From Membranipora membranacea (taxonomy: Eukaryota > Bryozoa > Gymnolaemata > Cheilostomatida > Membraniporidae), in contig OU612070.1 in assembly GCA_914767715.1 (NCBI GenBank), positions 18,836,025 to 18,900,024 of the forward strand: a stretch of DNA of 64,000 bases. Reading direction: 5' to 3'. Shown piece by piece: positions 23,701 to 32,900 of this stretch; within the stretch, counting starts at the first letter, position 1, and each line of letters begins with the position of its first letter. A model generated the notes under the pieces. That model had not been told where the DNA came from and did not search any database. It saw only the letters and a program-made list of their open reading frames with translations. The position numbers and the translations under genes are program-made.

Positions 23701-26700
23701 GGGAGAAACAGGCCCAAAAAAGTCCAAAGAAAATTTGTTTTGCTTGAAAAAATGGCAGCCCCCCAAATTTTTTTCTTTACTACCTTGATATTCTTACTCA
23801 GGAGAAAATTCCCTTCGATTGGATGTATGGTGTTGCTTTGTTCCTTCTGATATCACGAACCGTCAAAAAAAAGATGATCTGTCCGTTGACTACTACCTAT
23901 TGCAGGGGTGCCCAACCTATGGCTCATGAGCCACCTCGGCTCATTTTGGCTTTTTGGGTGACTCATTTTAATATTTGCAAATTTCACGCGCTTTTTGGCG
24001 CGAATTTCATACATTCAATTCATGCATGTACATTGTACATTAAATGTATGTATAGTGTATACAAGTTCATTGTACTGGGTGCCTGCATTGTAATATGTGT
24101 GTAGAGTTGTCTTCTTGCAGACTTGCCAACCTAAATTTTCCCAAATGCTTACAAAAATTTGCAAAATGCTTAAAATGTTTACAAAACTCCAGGGCGCCTT
24201 ATATGACCAGAAATTGCCTCAAAAATTTTTTCGCGCTACGCGCGTAATCTCACACAATGACTTTGCTTTGGAATTTTTGCCAACACATATACATGAATGA
24301 ATATGATACATATATATCACTGACTGTTTCCATGTTGTCTACACGCGACGTGGTCAGCTCATTTGGTTTATTTGATTTTTGAAATGGCTCATGCGAGAGA
24401 AAAGGTTGGGCACCCATGACCTATTGCATCATTTAGACTGCAGTGCACACTCATGATAAAAGTACATCTATTCCTTTGTTACAGCATGTTTATGTGCTTC
24501 TAGTCTCCTTCAATTAGCCCAAGAGAAGCGATTTTCCCGTGAACATTTATATACTTCATTAATATGATTATCGTTTCACTCATTGATCTGTGCTAGTTGT
24601 TTTGTATTTCAGACATTATTGATGATCAAGCCCCGGAATATGTGTCTTTCCATGTTGGTGGTGCTGAGGTTTGTAGGATCGAAAAGCACCTACTTCTGAC
24701 TTACACAGGACATACCATAGCAGCGTAAGTTTAATTTGTAAATTTTGCTTAGCTTTTGAAGATGATAAATGATCACAAATCTATCTGCATGACATACTCG
24801 CACACTCTCTATGGGAGTTTTTAAAATTTTGCTTCTATGCACTAACTTGGGAGGGTTATTAAAATGTTTGTCTGTGGTCATACGGGGACAAATTAGAATT
24901 TAGTTCCACCATGTACTCTTACAGTCAAAATTCTATTATTTGTCCATTTATTTTGTGTATTTTACTCTACAGCTTTATCACCTCTAAAAATCAGAAGGTT
25001 ACGAAATCGGAAGGAAAGGTTTCGATAGACCTAATTAAAAGTCATCATGTAATTGTTGTGGTCGGAGTAGACAAGGAGACCCTAAAAGAAATCTTAGTAA
25101 GTATTAGATTGTGTCACTCATGCTGAATCTGAAGGCTTAGCACGACATAAACAATCCTAGACAGCAACATGGCATTGATAATCCTGAACGCTGTACACAG
25201 CAAAAATTTTTAGAATTGAAATTTGAGCATTGTTGTTGGAATTACGCACATCATTAGTGCGTGAAATCTGCAGTAGAAAAGAATTGTCTTTCCTTGTTCA
25301 ATGAGTATGCAATCCCCATAAACATAATAAATATATCTACTTACATGCTATAATATCAATGTTACTTCAACTGTTTTTGTTTGTAGGGCTTTTACAGAAC
25401 AGGTATACCTGTGCCTAGCGATACAACCAGCCAAAAGCACCAAGAATTTAGTCTTGTATGTCAGTGTCTAGGAATTCCAATGCACGAATCGAACGGTAAG
25501 CCTTTCACTTCACTAGTACCTGAAATCTTACCCTCATCGTATAATCAAAGGACTGGTTTGTATAGTGTTGGGCCTCATCTGGCTGCAAACGAGATCTTGC
25601 AACACTAATTGATATAGTGATGCCAGACCTTAGTCTAATGTTTGTTGTGACTTCATGTAATCTATGATGGCTGCCAATTGATTTTCTTCACACTGAGCCT
25701 ATATATAAAGAAACCTTTTAATTTTTACTTTTAAGACTTGTCATAAAAAGTACTTGGCCTTTGAACTGAGCTTATCGGTAAGGAATCGATTTGATCTGAG
25801 TCGATGAAAATGCTCACCAATCATATTCAAACATTCTAAATTTTTCTCAAGCTTTGAGGTATTTTTACCACATTTCCCTCAAGTCTTGCATTATGACAGT
25901 AGATTTAGTTATGACTCCACAAACATGACACGACGTTCTATCATCTCACTATCATAACATTTTGTGTTGTCATTGAATTTTAGCCGGAGTTCCTTATCGC
26001 AGTCCTAAAGCGAACTCAAATACAGAAGCCATCGATGCACCACCATTACGCCAGCCTCAAGAGCAAAACAACGCAGAAATTCTTCAATATTTGGTGGGAG
26101 GTGCTCTTCTTATTATTATAATAGCGATAGCTTTGATGTTGTAAGTTAACCGACTACACAAATTCAATCCTGCATTATATTTAATTGATTAATTTACTGG
26201 TTTAATTTTCTGCAAATCCCATAGAATTCAAAATTTGTAACAAGTATTAGTCTTATTTTGTGAGAAACATTAATTCACTTAACATGAGTACCATTAGAAG
26301 GAATTCCGTGTGGCGACCCGTAGACAATTTCATTAATTAGGGGCGGGAACACGCTAGGTACTCAGTCTATATTGACTCTAACGATCAGAGATACACATGA
26401 CAATACTGTAGTCTCGTCAGTAGGGGTTAGTACAACATCTCTTTATCTCTCCAATTTAGTAGCTCTTCTAACAGTGGTGATTCAGCACAGTATACTACAG
26501 CTGATGAGCCTATTTGTACGAAGTCAGACTCGCCTGCTGATGTCATCAAAAACAGACTACTACCTGATATACCTGAACAAGATCGCTCTTTCTGGTCAAG
26601 ACTCCGCGCTAATGTGAGTGAGAACACCATCAATATTTCCATGTGTTGATTGATGTCAACTCAGCAATGATGGTGGCTCGGTAATTATTTTATCAAAGCC

Positions 26701-27670
26701 TGAAGTAGGACCATTTCCGACAAATTTATAATTTCTATAAGAGCAGAGAAGCTTAGTAGTTGGGATGATTTGAGAAGAATTTTAATTTCTCTGATGGCTT
26801 CATCTCTTACCATAGGCTATTGCAAAGGTTGCACAGTGCTTTTAAACTAAGACAAATGATACCAAAGATACCAAAATATTGAATGGTGAGTTTATGGCTA
26901 AATGAAGTGACATACAGGTGTGCTCCGACCTGCCTGCAAACTGAGAGCAAATGGGCGCAGATATTTCAGCCTAGCCCCTAAGGCAACTAGTATTTCGCCG
27001 CCCATGCTTCGGGATGTGGCGTGTGATATGTCATCTGATTTTTAACCTAATCAACCTTTTTAGTTCTAATATAAATATGCGTTAATTTGCCATGTCTGTG
27101 CAAGATTTGGAGGTGGTTTTTTTGATCATATCTTTTCATAGAAATGACAACAATAGCAATATTCCCATAGTGCAACTTTAGTGCGTTATCCACATTAAGA
27201 TCAGGCCAATAACATATGTTTTCTTTGGCCTGATCTCAGCGGGGATTCCAGAATATTACATTGTGGGATACTCAATGTTACGATATATGAATTTGTCCTT
27301 TAGGATATCCAACGTTTGAATTTCTCAGGTCGTAATACAATCCTGGCTAAGAGGCAATAGTATAAAGTATCTTTTTTCTATTTATTGTTGTATGAGTTTC
27401 TTAGGTATTTATTCATACATGTATTCCCACAGATTCTGTGATGATAATCCTGGTCCAGCATACCCCTCTACTATGATACTTCTAACAGTGCAGCACTCTG
27501 AGCCAGAAAAAGTAGACGATCGCTGGATATCAAAAAGGCTCCAATCTCAATGGTCGTCTGACCCTGATGACCTTGACCCACTACTAGCCAGGATGGCTGT
27601 GAGCATCGCCTCACTGAAGTCAGATTTAGATAGCGGGAGCGACATGCAGAGTATAGTCAATGAGTTATAA
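11588..27670 (+). CDS. MAM-domain single-pass membrane protein, copy 1 (complete)
   Basis: Predicted type I receptor or adhesion protein. Exons: 11588-11720, 13071-13335, 14554-14690, 16329-16436, 16913-17010, 17624-17841, 20026-20144, 24613-24724, 24973-25096, 25387-25495, 25984-26140, 26460-26613, 27329-27670. All introns are GT-AG, all phases fit, and exons 1-12 total 1734 nt (578 codons). Order: signal peptide (about 1-23), MAM-like domain 1 (to about 176), MAM-like domain 2 (about 178-350), an unrecognised region (about 360-474), a stalk, a transmembrane helix (about 510-527) and an acidic cytoplasmic tail. MAM signs are CEFGGDICNW at the start of domain 1, LCPGWEI, FYWTPTG and LESPIYP in domain 2, and a Cys closing each domain (NDCDPD, SRDCFPPP). 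There are about ten N-glycosylation sequons in the two domains. The last exon may hide a 66-nt intron. No exact ortholog or gene name is recognised. Confidence 0.82.
13071..14690 (+). CDS. MAM receptor copy 1, exons 2-3: MAM-like domain 1
   Basis: Exons 13071-13335 and 14554-14690. The first contains the central Cys (TTPHCELKIEYQ), matching the CxLxFxY strand of MAM domains, and six N-glycosylation sequons (NTT, NVT, NHT, NST, NTT, NGS). The second starts WMSESIALG and ends YVAVKSLTFNDCDPD, matching the closing beta strands and final Cys of MAM. Phases are 1, 2 and 1, so the domain is bounded by phase-1 introns apart from its Cys-Trp opening, which is on exon 1. Confidence 0.8.
13364..13402. 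mobile_element. Fragment related to the end of the 37311-37759 inverted-repeat element
   Basis: TAGTCTGAGCCCCCCAGA followed by TTTGCCCC and GCCCGAC matches the reverse complement of the right end of the element at 37311-37759. It lies about 30 bp inside MAM receptor intron 2 of copy 1. Copy 2 lacks this segment, but both copies share the C-rich sequence downstream, including a C tract near 13550 and 51405. Confidence 0.55.
16205..16299. repeat. 18-bp TTCACCCGGCTCACCAAG minisatellite just upstream of MAM receptor exon 4, copy 1
   Basis: About five imperfect 18-bp units, each made of two related 9-mers, end about 30 bp before the exon 4 acceptor. The array is read as Gly-Ser-Pro repeats in the same frame as exon 4 and is open into the exon. 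The AG dinucleotides inside leave one base before the codon, whereas exon 3 needs two, and a TAA lies just upstream. The array is therefore treated as intronic. It is conserved at 54092-54181. Confidence 0.85.
16329..20144 (+). CDS. MAM receptor copy 1, exons 4-7: MAM-like domain 2
   Basis: Exons 16329-16436, 16913-17010, 17624-17841 and 20026-20144. Motifs in order: GCTISNSTLCPGWEI, FYWTPTG, ALESPIYPYNYGSQQCTLSL, GWRNATFNIS, FYVRLEVYS and VKVKDLQFSRDC. The SP-x-YP-x-x-Y string resembles a CUB motif, but the flanking Cys/Trp spacing and the closing strand fit MAM better. The exon 4 acceptor (TTCTTGTTATTACAG) lies directly after an 18-bp minisatellite. The domain is bounded by phase-1 introns and so looks like a shufflable module. 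Confidence 0.75.
16795..16905. repeat. TATATGTATATTTGT low-complexity tract before exon 5, copy 1
   Basis: An alternating TATATG/TTTGTTTATA tract runs almost up to the exon 5 acceptor (TTTGTAG, 16906-16912). It is identical at 54683-54791 in copy 2. The open frame across it is compositional. Confidence 0.8.
17126..17206. repeat. Long hairpin in MAM receptor intron 5, copy 1
   Basis: Arms AGCCAATG...GGCTAGTGGG (17126-17162) and CCCACTAGCC...CATTGGCT (17175-17206) pair over about 32 bp with one 5-nt bulge and few mismatches. It has the form of a small foldback element. The same structure occurs at 55012-55092. Confidence 0.8.
17970..18290. repeat. CTAGCT-rich degenerate region in MAM receptor intron 6
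   Basis: Many scattered CTAGCT/AGCTAAAATT words over about 320 bp (for example CCTAGCTCCCCTAGC and TAGCTAGCC). The counterpart is 55858-56178. It is probably a degenerate satellite-like sequence, with no coding sign. Confidence 0.6.
19149..19196. repeat. Tandem 20-bp duplication CGAATAATGTAAGATGGGCA
   Basis: Two perfect direct copies in MAM receptor intron 6, also present near 57039-57082. The duplication therefore predates the block duplication. Confidence 0.8.
21222..21586. other. 365-bp segment of MAM receptor intron 7 present only in copy 1
   Basis: Flanks match copy 2 up to AACATCCTTAT and again from GATTAAAGTTTCAATT. Copy 2 has only TAAATTAA (59065-59072) in between. The segment contains TTGAGGTACC and, about 65 bp on, ACCTCAA as an inverted pair. 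No terminal repeats or target-site duplication were found, so a deletion with filler in copy 2 is as likely as an insertion in copy 1. Confidence 0.75.
22943..23520 (+). pseudogene. Decayed protein-coding remnant inside MAM receptor intron 7, copy 1
   Basis: A frame opens MKKSKFKIQRKFASRRELHC and runs 62 codons to TGA. It continues in the same frame through LLGKRVGDCPARMKKIEPSV to SSQRRL and TAA (about 115 codons). After a frameshift, KLAAAIYEGELLPQSC and CRCGCDVCFDFPA follow. The sense-like composition, the Cys-rich end and the single in-frame stop suggest a dead gene or transposon ORF of unknown family. Copy 2 (60425-61000) has the same stops plus replacements such as Cys/Tyr and Ala/Thr. 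Confidence 0.4.
23903..24418. mobile_element. Non-autonomous hAT-type element (MITE), copy 1
   Basis: 516 bp flanked by a perfect 8-bp direct repeat ACCTATTG (23895-23902 and 24419-24426). The ends are CAGGGGTGCCCAACCT and, inverted, CATGGGTGCCCAACCT: 16-bp terminal repeats with one mismatch. The 8-bp target duplication and the CAGGGGTGCCCAAC terminus are typical of hAT elements. No transposase frame remains. It lies in MAM receptor intron 7. Confidence 0.88.
24613..25495 (+). CDS. MAM receptor copy 1, exons 8-10: membrane-proximal ectodomain of unknown fold
   Basis: Exons 24613-24724, 24973-25096 and 25387-25495, about 115 residues. Visible stretches are PEYVSFHVGGAEVC, LLLTYTGHTIAAF, HHVIVVVGVDKETLKEILGF and LVCQCLGIP. 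Cys residues occur in AEVC and VCQC. The alternation of strands and charged turns suggests a folded beta-rich or alpha/beta domain, but I recognise no family. Phases are 1, 2, 0 and 1, so the region as a whole is a symmetrical 1-1 module like the MAM domains. Confidence 0.75.
25984..26140 (+). CDS. MAM receptor copy 1, exon 11: stalk and transmembrane helix
   Basis: A Pro/Gln/Asn-rich stalk (PLRQPQEQNNAEIL) precedes the hydrophobic run YLVGGALLIIIIAIALM, a clear single membrane span. The donor, GTAAGT, directly follows the span in phase 2. The exon is identical in the two copies. Confidence 0.88.
26460..27670 (+). CDS. MAM receptor copy 1, exons 12-13: cytoplasmic tail
   Basis: Exon 12 (26460-26613) encodes a Ser- and Asp-rich tail ending SFWSRLRAN. 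Exon 13 (27329-27670) starts VVIQSWLRGN in phase 0 and ends VNEL with TAA. Inside exon 13, 27367-27432 begins GTATCT and ends CCCACAG, is 66 nt long, stays open and encodes a hydrophobic stretch unlike the rest of the tail. If spliced, the junction is AA/A (Lys) and the tail runs on into FCDDNPGPAYP. Acidic stretches such as SSDPDDLDPLL follow. No known signalling motif was recognised. Confidence 0.65.
26813..26935. repeat. Dispersed repeat, member A (MAM receptor intron 12)
   Basis: Shares AGGCTATT-CAAA-GTTG, CACAGTGCTTT, GATACCA, ATATTGAATG and GAGTTTATGG in the same order and spacing as 30911-31030. This is an ancient dispersed element with no visible ends. Confidence 0.65.
27198..27236. 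repeat. 12-bp perfect hairpin in MAM receptor intron 12
   Basis: AGATCAGGCCAA (27198-27209) and TTGGCCTGATCT (27225-27236) are exact inverted copies around a 15-nt loop. Confidence 0.85.
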
Positions 27671-28171
27671 TTACCTATTGACCTAGATTGATATAGTGGT
27701 CCAAACACCATTTCTATAATAGTCATGAATTATGATAATGATCTCAATTTGTTTCATACAAAAGGCGGTCTAATGGCTAATATCAATCTCCACATATGCT
27801 CAAAGTACAGCTCAAGCTTATATTTTTGAATAGATGTTTGTGATTTTGGTATTATTGAGAAAAAAACGCAAAACCATGTACATGTTAGCTGTTACCTTGA
27901 TGGTACAAAGTATCATAATTGATGCCATGCATTAGCAATAACATGACTGAGTTTTGTCAGTTGTGACCAGGGATCATTAGCCTTGTTGAGTCAATATATA
28001 CTGTCAATGTCTATAAAATTTATATACCCACCAATGATCCCCAATGATCAATCAAACTTGTTCGTAAGGTTGTTTTCTACTCTGTGATGAAAGGCTCCCA
28101 GCCCATTTTCAAATTTCTGTTTTTTATGATAAGAAACAAATTAATTTAGATTTTCTATAGGCTATGCATCA

Positions 28172-28177
28172 AATAAA
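28172..28177 (+). other. Possible MAM receptor polyadenylation signal
   Basis: AATAAA about 500 nt after the TAA at 27670. Only motif and position support it. Confidence 0.3.
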
Positions 28178-29719
28178 AGTGGTACAGCAAAGCAGAAAGG
28201 TTTCTGGATTTTATCACACAATAAGCAGTTGGTAACGATGTGCCATCAGAACCCTAGCAAGTAGCAATAGGGCGACACTCTGAGCTTGTACACAGTGTTG
28301 TGAAAAACTGTAAGGAGTGGACTCTCCAGCAAGGTGATGAAGCTATGGCGATATCTGATTATTTCTTTTTATAATACCTTTTGTTGCTAAAAAGCTATTC
28401 AGAGCGAGAAACTCCTCCCATGGGTCAGAATACTCCTTGCAATCTTTTGGGATAGCAACAGTTTCTGTTATGATTTCAGCTTTAAGTTTGTGCAGAAGTC
28501 TGATGACAACCCCTGCAAAAATATGGGTTGACATTTAACTGTTTTTAAAACGTTGGCTGGATAAGGGTTGACAGTTGAGTTTGGTAGAGTTTTCAAGCCG
28601 ATTACAATGGTGATAATGTAACTGACATAATGTTGCACAATATGTAACTAGTTGCCTAAAATGCTTTCAGCAAATGGATATATGTGAAAAATATTGTGAT
28701 ATGTTTTCAAAACATATCAAATCTGAAAGAGCATGTCAGAACTGGCTTCGTGGGTCTTCTATCATATATTAACAACAAACCCATTATCAGCCATAGAGAA
28801 TTAATACAATTTAAAATATAATTTGTATATATTGTATTTGCAGTAGCCATCACTGAAGCAAAACTACTCTTTCAATTGGTTGACGTGTCTGATATTCGAA
28901 TAGATCTGATTCCTATTGTTACCTTGTCACCTTATGGACTCTATTGATACATGAAAAAGTGTTAGCACTGATGATGCTACTCAGAAGTTTTCCTTTACGT
29001 TCTCTCATCGTATTGAACTGCCAAAACTGTTAAGTAAAATAAAAATGAAACTTAAAAATGATTTAAATATCCCTAATATTTAATCGATGACACACTCAGA
29101 CCATAGAAACTCCTGTTTGCAAAAGTAAGGTCATACATGGTGACCTTAAAAATAAGATCTACAATTCCGCTAATGTGGCTTTAGTGGTAGTTATAAACAG
29201 GTGATTCATGGGTTTATTGCAACCATTTTTTCATGTAGCTTGTCAATAGATTAAAAAAGTTCTACAACGACTTGAACATCAACAGATTTTAGCGTGGTCT
29301 TTCCGATTTTGCGGATTTTGAAAAAAGCAGTATCATTTATTGATGGTTTCCTTACCGTTTGCTGCCAACGGTTTTTTGGCAATTAACCGCTAATTGTGAA
29401 AAAATTTTATTGAACAACATCACCTCCGCTTTTGGATCGAAACAACTCTGTCAGAAACAACTGTTGTGAATTTTGCTGTTTTAAGAAGTTGGCTCCTCTT
29501 TATTACTGGAGAAACAACTCAGTAATCAGGGAGAATGGAAGCAGGGAGTTTGGGATATAAACTCCGGCCCCTAACTCCCTGATGGAAGTAATGTAGGGAG
29601 TTATCTGACCACAAAGGAAGTACAATGCGCGGGAAATAATTTAGTCCTAGAACAAAGACAAAATGTTCATGAGCCATCATACTGACTCTCGTGATCTGAC
29701 TGGGCATGCCCAGAGCTGA

Positions 29720-29728
29720 GCATGCGCA
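29720..29728 (+). promoter_or_regulatory. NRF1-like GCATGCGCA site upstream of POLE2
   Basis: GCATGCGCA lies about 180 bp upstream of the POLE2 ATG, next to the perfect palindrome GGGCATGCCC (29702-29711). GCATGCGC is the half-site of NRF1, commonly found at animal housekeeping-gene promoters. No TATA box was recognised near it. The assignment rests on motif and position only. Confidence 0.4.
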
Positions 29729-29907
29729 GAAGGTTCATGAGCAAGCAAATTACAAGTCAGGGTTTGGGTGCTGCTTCAATCTGGGTAATCAACAAAGATC
29801 ACATTTTTATTGCTGTTTCAAAGAAATTAGTTTCATCAGGGAAAGAACAAGATGAGTCTGCTTGAGACTTAGTGAAGAGAACTGCCAATTCATGGAGGAT
29901 TTTTGAG

Positions 29908-29986
29908 ATGGCAACTAATGTGGCTAAGCTAAGAGGTCAAATCCTCAAAAGCAGCAAGCTCTATGGATTCAGCATAAATTAAATAG
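29908..29986 (+). pseudogene. POLE2: POLE2 exon 1, frame broken by an apparent 1-nt loss
   Basis: ATG at 29908 sits in GAGATGG, a fair Kozak context, and opens KLRGQILKSSKLYGFSI, which resembles the human N-terminus around AFKLRGLLLRG. The frame then reads AAT TAA (stop at 29980-29982), four bases before a good donor, GTGAGT at 29987. The exon ends in phase 1 but exon 2 needs phase 2. One extra base in the A/T run at 29974-29985 would remove the stop and correct the phase together. The frame that already fits exon 2 has no start codon. An unseen alternative first exon is possible. Confidence 0.65.
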
Positions 29987-32900
29987 GTGAGTCTAATTAA
30001 TAAGGGCCTTGAGCTCCTACCATTTTTTTCTCTCACACACACATTGATACATTGCTCAGTCACTCATACATGACAAGGTGGTAGACCCAAAAATCAGGAG
30101 GTCTCGGCGGACAAACTCCCGACCCAGAATACCACTCCGCGTCCCGCAGTGCGGTTGCAATTCAGCCCGTGTCTGTCATATTTCTAAGCCAAAACTTGAG
30201 CTTTCATATTATTAATTGATTGCGTCATCTTACCTGATTTTACATAGTAGTAATGGTAATAAGCAATTACATAGGTATATGCACTGTTGAGGTAGGAAAA
30301 CATAGTCTCCCTTGCAAAAAGAAGCTTAAAAAATGTTCTGGGTAATGGAAGCTGAAAAAAGGGAGATAGGGAGGTGGTGGAAAAAGACCCTAAAAACTGG
30401 GAGCCTCCCTACCAAAAAGGGAGACTTGTCAGGTATGCAGTCACTCTCTCTGAATGTGAATGATGAAGCAAAAACTGAAATTATGTTCTTGATTTGATGA
30501 CTGGGAAGGAGTAGTAACTGTTGTTGTAAAGATAATGTTTCCTTAGTGGATATCCGTTAAACGCACTGCAATTACACAAGTACATGCTACTGCTAGCCTA
30601 GCTAGTGGTAGAAGGTTGGCTCCCGTCAATTCAATTGCTATTGATTGATGTGATAACTGTTTCTTTATGTCCCCTTTCAATGTATTACTTATTTTTTGAT
30701 GACAGTGATTCGCTGAAGTATCTTGTTGAAGTTTTTGTTGACCTGAATCCATCAGAACGAGATGGAGCTGTTGAGCAGATATGGAGCAGCATTGCCAAAC
30801 AGAAAAGTAAGCTTATCTTGATTCACTGATGCAAATAAACTGATAATACGTCTTCTGTCTAGGCCTATACTATGTATTGAAGGTCAGGAATTTAAGTGTG
30901 TGTTGTGTTCATAGGCTATTTCAAACGTTGACACAGTGCTTTATATTGAGCTGAGACATACCTTTGATACCACATATTGAATGCAGAGTTTATGGTTTGC
31001 GTGAAGTCGAATTGTAGTATCATGCAGGCTAAAGGTTCATCATCCCACCATTACAATACATTACAAGGAAAATTTGATTGTACCTGATGGTAAAGGCACT
31101 CAAAGTAGAATCACACCACTGACAGCGCCTTGCTGTATTGCTATTATATCTTTGTTATTGTTCATGTGTGTTTTTACAGTTGGAGTAGGTTTGATAACAC
31201 GGCAGCAATGTGAGCAGGCTGTCCTAGAGGTCACAGGTCAGGGCAGAGATGGTACAGTAAAACTTTTTGATGTCATCAGTGCTTTTGATGCACCCAGATA
31301 TATTTATGATAGAGAGCAGCAGAAATTCAAAAAGTAAGCATCACCCCTTTTCTATATCAGTATTTGTACTAGTGGTAATTCTATGTCTATGGATTATCTC
31401 AATAATCCATAGACTGGAGACACAAGAAACAATGCAAGGTCTCTTCCGTCAATCAAACATTGCTTCTGATTGCCATAAAACATTGAGATTGAGTTTTGGC
31501 ATACGATATCCCCCTTCCCCCAGATCTCATCTATAATTTTTCCCCGGATATCCTAATAAAAAGGAAGGCTCAACACCTTCGTCGGTACTATTTAGAGAAG
31601 CAAAACATGAGTAGCACTATTTTGTTTGTGGGGATGATTTAATTGTGTATTATTACCAAATGTTGTAGAAAGCCAAGCAGTCTGTTTCCCGGTGAGAGCG
31701 ATGAACTGGCGAATCATTTCAGGAATAGATATATCCATATATACCAGAGGCTGTTGAGAAACCCTCTCTTCTCTCAAAAATCTGCCGGCGCTGGAGCTCA
31801 CTCCAAAAATAAATTCAAGGTATTGTGAATCACCATTTTTCCTCACTTCGAATCTTTATTTGCTTCCGATCGAATGAATTTGGCTGTCCCCTGTGGTTTG
31901 ACTGGTAATGTAATGAAAAAACAACATTCGCTCTGTGGATGATCAATCAGATCAACAATGAGTAGCTTGATAGTGTCCATGCTTCCAGTGATGGGTCAAA
32001 ATTGTATCAATTACGTTCGTACATAGCCTCACTTATATATAAGTGTTAGCATCAAAGTTTGGAAACATTATTGAAAAGATATATGTCAGGCTCTAGTGCC
32101 CATACCCATGTTGTGTGGATGGAGCTGGACACAAAGTTGATTTTAGCAATCCCCAAATTGTGGTCTGACCAGTTTAGCTAGCCAATGATTTGCTGTGCCA
32201 TCATTTGATCTAACCTATCTCATTTTGATCTAGCCTGTACTGACACTCTGGATTTTCCTTTGCTATCAATAATAGTAGACAACGAAAGCCAATATTGCAT
32301 CTGTGGACAAATAAACTATCCTCTGCCGTTGTATATGTGGTGCTATGATAACTTCATCGAAAGTTTAGCTGCTACAATGTGATATTAATTTGCTAAATAT
32401 AATCACAGTTCTAACCTCTCCCTCACGGTTTCACTCGCCTAACTATTTTGATATATAATATTTTGTATTTTCATAGTTGAAGTCTTTGGAAGCACTCTAT
32501 GGTTGTAATGTACTACTAGAGAATATTACAGTGTTTGGCATGATCACACAACTCAAACCTGTAAGTTTTGAAGCCACTAATAGTATATGCTATGCTACCC
32601 TTCTATGTACCTAAGAGTATGTGAAACTTTATTTATTTGTATTCAGATGGTTAAATTGTGTTGGAGTCACCTAATATAACAAACGGCTATAACAAATGCC
32701 AATGTTGCGAATTCATAATATTGATTATAACAAATAGATAGCGTTTGCATGTGTGTAGATGGAACAGCTATTTTGCACAACAATAATCTGATGTATTGAC
32801 CTGATTAGTAGCGATCATAGCTATATAACCGGCTACGCAGCTTTCTTTTGTTGTAACTTGTGCTCTCGAAGCTTTCCTGTTCATAGCTATCCACAATTGA

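Larger units (their letters stand above)
1..26519 (+). repeat. Tandem duplication, copy 1 (continues beyond the window on the left)
   Basis: This block aligns in the same order to 36470-64000. Anchor pairs are 1/36470, 1812/38652, 11588/49490, 14554/52407, 17624/55512, 20026/57871 and 24613/62094. It holds the POLE2 3' end, a 9.7-kb spacer and most of a MAM-receptor gene. All coding exons shared by the copies keep exactly the same length and phase. Spacers and introns differ by scattered substitutions and by indels from 1 bp to about 1.1 kb. The left boundary lies outside the window. Confidence 0.95.
27671..29907. other. Intergenic spacer between MAM receptor and POLE2
   Basis: No gene recognised in 2.2 kb. 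It contains an AATAAA at 28172, a pair of AGGGAGTT/AACTCCCT inverted copies near 29540-29610, and the possible POLE2 promoter near 29700. The matching part of the second copy lies beyond the window, so no comparison is possible. Confidence 0.65.
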
